Source: Helichrysum umbraculigerum (Eukaryota; Streptophyta; Magnoliopsida; Asterales; Asteraceae). Taken from it: 64,000 nucleotides of DNA. The notes under the pieces were generated by a model. That model was given only the letters and a program-made list of their open reading frames with translations, was not told the DNA's origin and made no database searches. Positions within the stretch are counted from its first letter, which is position 1, and every line of letters starts with the position of its first letter. A program made the position numbers and the translations under genes. Of this stretch, positions 56,332 to 64,000 are shown piece by piece. The DNA lies in NCBI GenBank assembly GCA_949592205.1, contig CATIUR010000001.1, positions 76,092,059 to 76,156,058 on the forward strand, read 5' to 3'.

Positions 56332-58416
56332 GGATGCCAGTAGCCTTCTGACTTGCGGAATAAGGAAAAGCTGATCCGGCTAAAGAACAATATACTTTTT
56401 GGTATATTTGCCTTTGGTTACTGTAGAACTCGACTTCTCCCATTGGGTAGTTAGGTCTTTCGGGCTGTTGAGCTTCTCTGTCGAGTTGTTCTTGAAGGGA
56501 ATCGGAGAATGCTTGAATATGTCGGATTAGAGTCCGGGGTACTGGTTCTCCATAATTGGCGAGGTATGAATCATACTCTAGATCAATTTGCCTTATCAGG
56601 TGTCTTTGTGCAGTGGTATAGTTGTTGGTTGACTCTTTGATAGCCTCCACAATGACGCGCACATCTTCATTCTCATCAATTAGGTCAATCATTTCTTCGT
56701 GAGTGTCTATAAGAGGGATCTCTAATCTTTCAGTTGTGACGGCAGGGGAATTTGTTGGAGCAAGAGGAGGTTGTGGAATAGAGCGTTCATCAAGAGTGAT
56801 GTTGACGTAGTCGTCATCGCATTCACTGTTGCAGTCGGAGTCTTTGTCACGTGAATCGGGAAATTGGTGGAGTTCTTCGTTTGAAGGTGCGTTGTTGAAG
56901 GGTCGAGAACTATCGATTTCGATGGTTCGGACTTCGGTTGTTATGTCATGGAGGTTCTCTTCGGCAAAGCTTCCTGGTTGACGTGCCTTGTATGCTGAAA
57001 TTCTCTGTAGTAGTTTGGCATACTGGTCTGGGTGTGGTGATGATCGGAGTCCTTCTTCAAAGATTTGTATGTCTCGGAGTCGGGTTCTGGTGAAGGGTTT
57101 TGATGGATCGAGAGAGGAATTTAGGATGTTTCCCATTCTTTTAAGATGAGAGGATCCGAGCTCTTGACGGATGACTCCGTAATCAACTGATTCTTCAGAT
57201 GAAGAGTAATCATCGCAGTTTTGTATTCTTTTAACTTCGGCCATTTGTGGCGAATCAGTGTGATCTTCATCTTCTTCCATTTCTTCCTCTTCTTCTTCTT
57301 CTTCCTCCTCAGGATCAGATTCAATTTCTTCATCTGCTTCCTCGTATTCTTCCTCTTCCGGGTCGTATTCAGTGTCAGAAATGAGAACTGATGATCGGGT
57401 GAATTGCGGTTCCCCCTCTGGTTCTGATTCATCATCGGAACAGACTTTTCCTGTGGATATAGCACAACATTCTTCCTCTTCTGGGGTGCATTCCGGTTGG
57501 TCGATCTTGTAAGTGATACTTTCACCATGCGATCGTAAAACAATCGTGTGGTTATACACATCAATCACTGCTCTAGCTGTATTCATGAATGGTCTTCCAA
57601 GGATAATTGGGATGTTTATGTCCTCGTGGATATCCATTATCACGAAATCCGTTGGAAAGAGAAATTTGTCAACTTGAACAAGGACATTCTCAGCTATTCC
57701 CTTGGGGTATCTAACAGATTGGTCGGCTAGCTGGACGGTCATCTTAGTGGGTTTCAAGTTTTCAAGTTCTAGCCTCTTAAACAGGGAGTAGGGCATAAGG
57801 TTAATGTTGGCTCCTAAGTCGGCTAAAGCGCTCATATTTCCGGAATTGTAGATAGAACAAGGGAGTGTGAATCTACCAGTATCTCCTAGTTTTTCGGGAA
57901 GGCTATTTTTAAGTAGGGCTGAAGTTTCAGAACTAAGGGGGATGTTGTTCACTTCTGGCAATTTATCTTTGGTGGATAGCAATTTTCTAATATACTTATT
58001 ACGACCAGGAACTCTAGACATGGTATCAAGGAATTTTCCATCTAACTTAAAGGATGACAGTTTCTTAGGTTGAACTTTAAGTCCAGCGGGGTAAGGGATT
58101 CTAACCTCTTTGTTCATTGTTTCCACAGCTGGTATCTTGACCTTTGATTCTTCCTTTACTGGAACAGTAGCAGGTGGAGTAGTAGCTGCTTCCTTTGGTG
58201 TTGTAAGTTGCTTTGCTTCCTCAACATGCGGATTTTGAACTGTGTTGCTAGGCAAACTTCCTCGGGGTCTATTCTCAAGACGTTGTGCCAATTGTCCAAT
58301 TTGAGCTTCCAAATTCTTTAGCACAGCCAATTGATTTCTCATGAAGAGGTCGGCTTGATCTTGTCTAGCGGACGTATTTTGGTTGAGCAGGTGTTGACCT
58401 TGCATGAATTGGGTGA
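56315..58416 (-). CDS. gag C-terminus, protease and acidic domain of Athila-like J2, 5'-truncated
   Basis: The minus-strand frame is open over 700 codons. It begins at the junction at 58416 with FMQGQHLLNQNTSARQDQAD (gag C-terminus, coiled-coil-like), then the linker IPYPAGLKVQPKK, protease (ALADLGANINLMPYSLFKRL, FVIMDIHEDINIPIILGRPF), a Glu/Asp tract of ~70 residues, and SDEEHQ-rich sequence to EDSF. Reverse transcriptase should follow protease in a full element but is absent. J1 has the same order. Residues upstream of 58416 in this frame are antisense to the RPA-like exon and are not part of the protein. Confidence 0.8.
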
Positions 58417-59389
58417 TTAAGACTACTGTGAGTAAAATACTGCTTGATGAAGGTTGGTTCACCTATTCCTGTGATGTTTGCAACATGAAGGCAACTAGCA
58501 GATCTGTAGACGCCAGTAGCGAAAGAGTCTATGATTGTAAAAAATGTGGCCCAGTGAAAAAAGTTTCTGGCAAGTAAGTTATTCTCATAGAAACTTTAGA
58601 CATTTGTCACTCATTTTTTAAATCACTAACCGTCTATTTGAATTCATATAGTGTTAGGATTGTTATGAGGGTACATGATGCGACTGGTTCAACATCGATT
58701 ATTTTATTTGACAATCAACTTTCAAAGCTGATTAATAGGAGTATTTCATGGCTCAAACGTAAAGTGGAAAACGTAAGATATTTTGTTTTTCAAATTACAT
58801 GTTGCAATTATTTGGAAAATTACATTAACCTAACTGTCCCTAAAACTAATGGATTTGTTACTTAGATAAATGATCCTCATACCTTGCCACATGAACTACA
58901 TGGACTTGTCAATAAGGAATTAGTTTGCAAGATACAAGTCGGATCCATAAATCTCACCAAAGGATACACTGCTTATACTGTTCATTGCGCTACATTTGAT
59001 GATGAAATCTTGACTGCCTTTGAAGATAAACAGTATGATGTAGATGAAGAACCAGATTTTGAAAAACCGTTTGAATCTACACCTATTTCCAAGGTAAATG
59101 CAGTATTTTTGTATTATTCAAACAGTAGAAATTACTTATATGTACATGTTAATTTATACTTGAACAATGCGCCCTAATAAAATTTATTATTTAAACATGC
59201 TATAAGGTTTGTACCAACGACGAAGAAGACGTTATATCTCCTGATTCTGCTCAAGAAATTGATCCTTACACGGTTAACTTGAAGAGGAAGAGTACAGCCC
59301 CATCCAATAAAAAGATAAATGATACAGTCACTACAAGCACCTCTAAGGAGACAACGTCAACCAAAAATGCTAGGAGGAAGAAAGCTTGA
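58417..59389 (+). pseudogene. RPA70-like C-terminal gene fragment, Helitron-type, 5'-truncated (four exons)
   Basis: Exons: 58417-58573, 58652-58772, 58866-59093 and 59207-59389 (TGA), all with GT-AG borders and matching phases. The first exon encodes the zinc ribbon of RPA70 DNA-binding domain C (WFTYSCDVCNMKA ... YDCKKCGPVKK, C-x2-C and C-x2-C). The second gives VRIVMRVHDATGSTSIILFD, the OB-fold strand of the same domain. The tail is Lys/Thr/Ser-rich. Plant Helitrons often carry such RPA-like genes, and a Helitron replicase gene lies 3 kb downstream, so this is most likely Helitron-derived. The 5' part was lost at the J2 junction. Confidence 0.75.
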
Positions 59390-60415
59390 CAATTGGAATT
59401 AAATCTGGCCAAGTATTTTCATTTTTGTCATTTGATTGAATAATACGTGAACAATCGTGTTGCTGTCCACGATGACACGTTGGATTATCTGTCTTTTAAT
59501 TATCATTACATTAATATTGTTTTGTTTGTGTTTGTCGGTTAATCCGATTTGAATTTGGGATCTATGATACAGTGTTATCTATATTAATTATGTTTTATTT
59601 AACATAACTTACAATTGCTATGATGATTTATCAAAGTTATTTAACCCTTATGTTGGTCTGACTCAATAATTGGTTGACAAAATAGTTTTGAAAATAAGAA
59701 ACATAAAAAGAACAATGAACATATTCTGTAGGAATTAAGAGTAGCAATCAACAATCATCATTAGGCGATGTTTTGATGTGCATGCTAAAAATGACAATCA
59801 TAGCAAAAGAAGCGCATCACTTGATCACTTACAAATTTTTTTCTTTTAACAGTTCAAGAATTACATAAATCGCTTTAAAGTGTAACTTATAGCATCCCCT
59901 TGATTCTTATGTGATAATAAAAAAAAACCCCCTTAGTATAGTACCTCCTGTTGACAACATTAACAGATGCAATAATCTCAGCAGCTTGATAAGCTCTCTG
60001 AGTAATTGAAGGAAAATCCAACAATTATTTGCACAAACCCTCATTTCCTTCAATTTCAATGCTGCTTTCACCGCCTGCTTCTTTCCTATTTCCGATAACC
60101 CATTATCTACAGATGTTTTCGCTACCTTCTGGTATTTTTTAAGTTAACATTGATATTTAATAATCTTTGTTTGATTTTTTTAAGAGTTACTGATATGTCT
60201 GTTGGTGTGGTGTACTTGGAAATTAGGCTATTATGTTTATTAATTTATTGTATTCTACATAAGAATATATTACCTGTAACAAACTATTAATGGGCCTAAA
60301 CCATAATAACTTAACTTAATAACAGACGGGCCTGAGTCAATTAACATTACCCCATCCTTCCTCCTCATATGTATAATAAACGGCAGTTGTTAGTGCAGAT
60401 TTCAACCTCTTCTTC
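59390..60415. other. AT-rich spacer without recognised features
   Basis: No coding frame, repeat family or RNA gene recognised. A Helitron terminus (3' hairpin plus CTRR, or 5' TC) was looked for, because the RPA-like and replicase genes may belong to different Helitrons, but none could be placed with confidence. Confidence 0.5.
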
Positions 60416-60978
60416 GACACCCCTGCATGTCTAATTAACTTCCATTCTGTTTGCACTCCATTACTGGTACGATTCTAAACGAATGTCGGAAAACAATCCA
60501 CCATCCAGTACTGTCAGAAAGAGGAAGTCTGTTAGTAACAGCGCCAAACAAAACACAAACGGAACCACCACATCTCGTCGTTGTAGAGATAATCATGTTA
60601 ATGCTCCGTCTTCAGGTAACATTTTAAGAACAATAATTTTATGACTTATTTCTATATCGATGATTATATATATACAAATATATGTGACTAACTCAATCTA
60701 TCTATTATTGCTTAATAAAATCACAATTGATAAACGGAGTATACTCCTTTGCAGGTACACAAACTTCAGTTTCTAACGATTCCCTTCAAAGTAACCAACA
60801 AAACGATGGTGTCCGTAGGATGGTCAGAAAGTCAAAATACGATATAACACCACCAGATGTGACACCTTTCACTATATCATCCCCTTCTGATTCAACTGTA
60901 ACTAATCAAGGTACAATTGTTCTATAATTTTATATGTTACCATCACATTAGTATTACTATATAAATATATTTGTATCA
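60416..60978 (+). repeat. 563-bp direct repeat, upstream copy (first two exons of the Helitron replicase gene)
   Basis: Identical to 62244-62806 at a constant offset of 1,828 bp except for one base (Asn to Lys codon in exon 2). It holds about 67 bp of leader, exon 1 (60483-60615, starting MSENNPPSSTVRKRKS) and exon 2 (60755-60910). In this copy exon 2 ends in phase 1 and the downstream exons begin in phase 0, so it is not spliced sensibly to them and may be a non-productive duplicate. Confidence 0.88.
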
Positions 60979-61060
60979 CTTGATTTTCTACAATCGTATA
61001 CCATATACGTAGTTGCTCATCATAATTATGCAAAGTAACAACGTAACGATATAAGTGTTA

Positions 61061-61774
61061 ATGCAGGTCTTTGCTACTGCTGATCAATCTAGAATGCAAC
61101 AATTGAGTATTAAACCTGGTGATTTCGATGATCACAATGACGACTTGGTTAGTAACTTCTTTTTGTTGTATTCATCTTTAATTGCATACTTTATCAATCA
61201 CAAAAAATTGTTGCCGCAACTGATGATTAAAAAGATTAAATTGTACACACCTTTTTCAATTGATTGATACATATAATAAATATATATCATACTTTATCAT
61301 TCAAAATAACATTCTGAACATTTGATTGTAGACATCATTGAAAACCACAAAACGCAACCGCACCACTGACATCAAAGAAGTAGAATGTACAGAACCAATT
61401 GGTCTCTTAAACTCACAAGATGAGCTGGTATAACATCATTACTATGTGTTATTACAAATTTAAAATCAACATTCAACGTTTTCTTTTTATTTATAGACAG
61501 AGGAAGACATGAATCAAATAATGGAGGATATTTATAAACAAGAAGACCATTGTTATCTCATGGCTCAAACATACGAAGACCATGACGTAAGAAAATTTAC
61601 ATCTAAATATTGATCAAACTTTTACGTAAAATTATATAAAAAAATAATGACAATATTTATTTACAGGAATATGTTGAAGATAGGTTGGTTCTTGCTGAAA
61701 TACTAAAAGAAGAAGCTGACCAAATGAAGAAGCTTCAAGAAGAAGAAGACGCTTATTACGGACGTTATTACTAA
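61061..61774 (+). CDS. small four-exon gene of unknown function, acidic coiled-coil tail
   Basis: Exons about 61061-61147, 61332-61427, 61497-61586 and 61667-61774 (TAA) join in phase 0 with GT-AG borders, giving about 126 residues. The start could be the ATG at 61061, or 61067 may be an acceptor from an upstream exon. The N-terminal part includes MQQLSIKPGDFDDHNDDL; the tail is acidic and coiled-coil-like (LAEILKEEADQMKKLQEEED). No family recognised. Consistent intron phase suggests a real gene or a Helitron-captured fragment. Confidence 0.5.
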
Positions 61775-62243
61775 TATTATTCAATAAACTAAACAAAAGT
61801 TCTATATGTGGCACTATTAGTATGCTTTTCAAAGGTTTGAAAATTAATGTTTCTTTATACTATTATTCGTTGTAGTCAATATCATCTTTACATATTGAAG
61901 GTATAACTTTCTTTAGTTACAATGATCAATATCTTATTGCGTCAAAAGTAAAAACAACATACATAATTTACAATAGTAATTTTAATATACTCAATTTTCA
62001 TAGTTTGAAAACATTTAAAATTAACGAGACAACCGTTTAAATAATACAAAAAATGAAATCAACAAATTAATATATACACTTTCATAACTAATACAATCAT
62101 AGTTGTTAAACTCTTACGATTTACAAGTCGACTCAAAAATTCAAAAAATGAGACAACTTGGCTCCCGACTCTAAAATGACTTTAACTCTTACAAGTCATT
62201 TATTGACTATTCCCAGTCGTGGAAAACTATTACGAGACTTGGG
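61775..62243. other. AT-rich spacer between the duplicated segments
   Basis: No gene or repeat recognised. It separates the small gene at 61061-61774 from the second copy of the 563-bp repeat, which begins abruptly at 62244. Confidence 0.5.
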
Positions 62244-62806
62244 GACACCCCTGCATGTCTAATTAACTTCCATTCTGTTTGCACTCCATTACTGGTACGA
62301 TTCTAAACGAATGTCGGAAAACAATCCACCATCCAGTACTGTCAGAAAGAGGAAGTCTGTTAGTAACAGCGCCAAACAAAACACAAACGGAACCACCACA
62401 TCTCGTCGTTGTAGAGATAATCATGTTAATGCTCCGTCTTCAGGTAACATTTTAAGAACAATAATTTTATGACTTATTTCTATATCGATGATTATATATA
62501 TACAAATATATGTGACTAACTCAATCTATCTATTATTGCTTAATAAAATCACAATTGATAAACGGAGTATACTCCTTTGCAGGTACACAAACTTCAGTTT
62601 CTAACGATTCCCTTCAAAGTAAACAACAAAACGATGGTGTCCGTAGGATGGTCAGAAAGTCAAAATACGATATAACACCACCAGATGTGACACCTTTCAC
62701 TATATCATCCCCTTCTGATTCAACTGTAACTAATCAAGGTACAATTGTTCTATAATTTTATATGTTACCATCACATTAGTATTACTATATAAATATATTT
62801 GTATCA
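62244..62806 (+). repeat. 563-bp direct repeat, downstream copy
   Basis: See the upstream copy at 60416-60978. In this copy exon 2 (62583-62738, phase 1) joins correctly to an exon at 62948, so this is the copy in its native place. The repeat ends abruptly in intron 2. Confidence 0.88.
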
Positions 62807-64000
62807 AAAAATTATATTTACAGTGCATTTTTATGTGCTTAATCTCACACAACCTCAATTATTATTAAAACTGTTAGAGTTACCATTATTGCCAACACAA
62901 TTATACTGGTGTTTGATTTTAACTTACTTTGATTCCAAAAACTACAGTACAACAACCAAATTCAAGAACAATGTATGTCAATACTGTTAAGCATACACTG
63001 AGTGGTCGTACTAGAGGCAGACCACCTAAATGTAAATTTACATCGGATGATTTGATGCCGCTAAATTTGATGCAATCACTGAACAACGCCTCAACAAGTA
63101 ACGAAAATGCACAAGATAGATTCAAAGGAATTTCTGACGGTATGTTTTTTTAAAATACAATTACAGTGTACTGACAACTACTTTATTATATATGTAAACG
63201 TACATCATGTTTTGGGCATATAAAGTTGTTTGTGCAGTAATCAGATTATGTAAGTTAACATTAACGAATTTGTACAGAGTATATCGATATAGGTGATCCA
63301 ATATACGTATGAAATGCATGTAAAGCTAGACTGTGGAAGGCTGAAGCTATGAGGGGTAACAATAATTTCCTTAAAAAAATCATATTCATTATGTTGTTTA
63401 AGTGGAAAGGTTGAGCTCCCTGTATTGAAACAACCACCTCGGTTACTGATGGAACTATTCTATGGTCGATCTGAAAGTAGCAAAAGATTCATGGACAATG
63501 TCAGGAAGTACAACATGATGTTCAGTTTCACCTCAATGGGAGGAAAAATTGATCACAATATAAATAACGGCCGCGGTCCATATGTCTATAGAATGCACGG
63601 ACAGAATTACCATCTAGCCGGAAGTCTTGTCCCTGAAGAAGGAGAAGATCCAAAGTTTTCCCAACTGTATATATATGACACTATGAACGAGGTGGATAAC
63701 CGTATAAATGCATACAGGTAAGCTAGCTCTTAAATAAACAAATTTCAGTCATTTTACATCATAATTTATGAACATAATATATCTGCTACAGACATTCATT
63801 GTACAGTATAATTCATTAAGGTAATATATGTGTTAAAGCTTATACTAATCGCTTATATTACCTTTATTCATTATGTTTTATTAAAATCTATGTGATCACT
63901 CAGTTCACGCAAAGACAACGCCACATCCAAACAAATAGAAGAAGATAAATTCATTGTCAACGAATTGAGGGGACTTCTTGACTCTGTAAATCCATTGGTA
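62311..64000 (+). pseudogene. Helitron replicase/helicase (RepHel) gene, 5' part, decayed, runs off window
   Basis: Exons: 62311-62443, 62583-62738, 62948-63139, 63278-63717 and 63904 onward, with GT-AG borders and agreeing phases. Exon 3 has an AT-hook-like GRTRGRPPK. Exon 4 has IDIGDPIYV, ACKARLW and then RFMDNVRKYNMMFSFTSMGG, DHNINNGRGPYVYRMHGQNYH and PKFSQLYIYDTMNEVDNRI, the Helitron-like N-terminal domain that precedes the Rep nuclease. Two defects: TGA at 63310-63312 where the family has Cys, and one extra A in the run at 63373-63379, after which the frame shifts. Rep HUH motif and helicase would lie beyond the window. Confidence 0.88.

Overview
The window looks like intergenic heterochromatin of a flowering plant. 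The evidence is a dense nest of LTR retrotransposons of typical plant lineages (Ty3 Tekay-type chromoviruses, Ty3 Athila/Tat-like elements, Ty1-copia SIRE-like and Ale-like elements), plant-type Helitron genes with introns, a tRNA-derived SINE-like unit and AT-rich spacer. I see no ordinary host gene. An Asteraceae genome is possible from the general look of the elements, but that is only a guess.

Layout. 1-3641: 3' end of a Tekay element (H) with a 3.5-kb LTR. 3642-4288: three alternating copies of a ~205-bp SINE-like unit forming long hairpins. 4289-6702: 3' end of a SIRE-like copia element with a lysine/glutamate-rich extra ORF and a 690-bp LTR. 6703-9923: 3' end of an Athila-like element (F). 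9924-40601: Tekay-type element D, whose 5' LTR was split at 10419/32946 by a tandem Athila-like array B (LTR-internal-LTR-internal-LTR remnant; target duplication ctaac). The second B ORF was split by a coding-less LTR element E (18096-32219; duplication taatg), and the 5' LTR of E was split by an Ale-type copia element (18339-24100; duplication aataa). A 157-bp Helitron sits in the second B LTR. 40602-46457: C, a Tekay polyprotein from protease to chromodomain plus 3' LTR, with three nonsense codons, a frameshift and an altered RT active site. 46458-58416, minus strand: two Athila-like gag-protease elements (J1, J2) around a shared LTR; J1 is split by a solo LTR (duplication agcag) which itself contains a solo copia LTR (duplication gaagt). 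58417-64000: Helitron-type genes, an RPA70-like C-terminal exon set followed by two copies of the same 563-bp 5' gene segment, the second leading into a decayed Helitron Rep/helicase gene that runs off the window.

The most unusual signal is not a protein. Several unrelated elements carry arrays of short hairpins whose two arms change together from copy to copy. The clearest is a set of three stem-loops in the 3' untranslated region of F, seen again in B: six copies, each with an inner 5-bp hairpin with a 4-nt loop, an outer 6-9 bp closing stem and nearly constant unpaired boxes (GCTTTGTT before, GACCTGTCACC after). Similar compensated hairpin arrays lie in the LTR of H, in the solo copia LTR, in the LTR of D and in the interior of D. 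Other points of note are recent insertions of coding-dead elements (implying mobilisation in trans), a gag-protease lineage with an acidic domain and no reverse transcriptase, and a primer-binding-site segment repeated in tandem.
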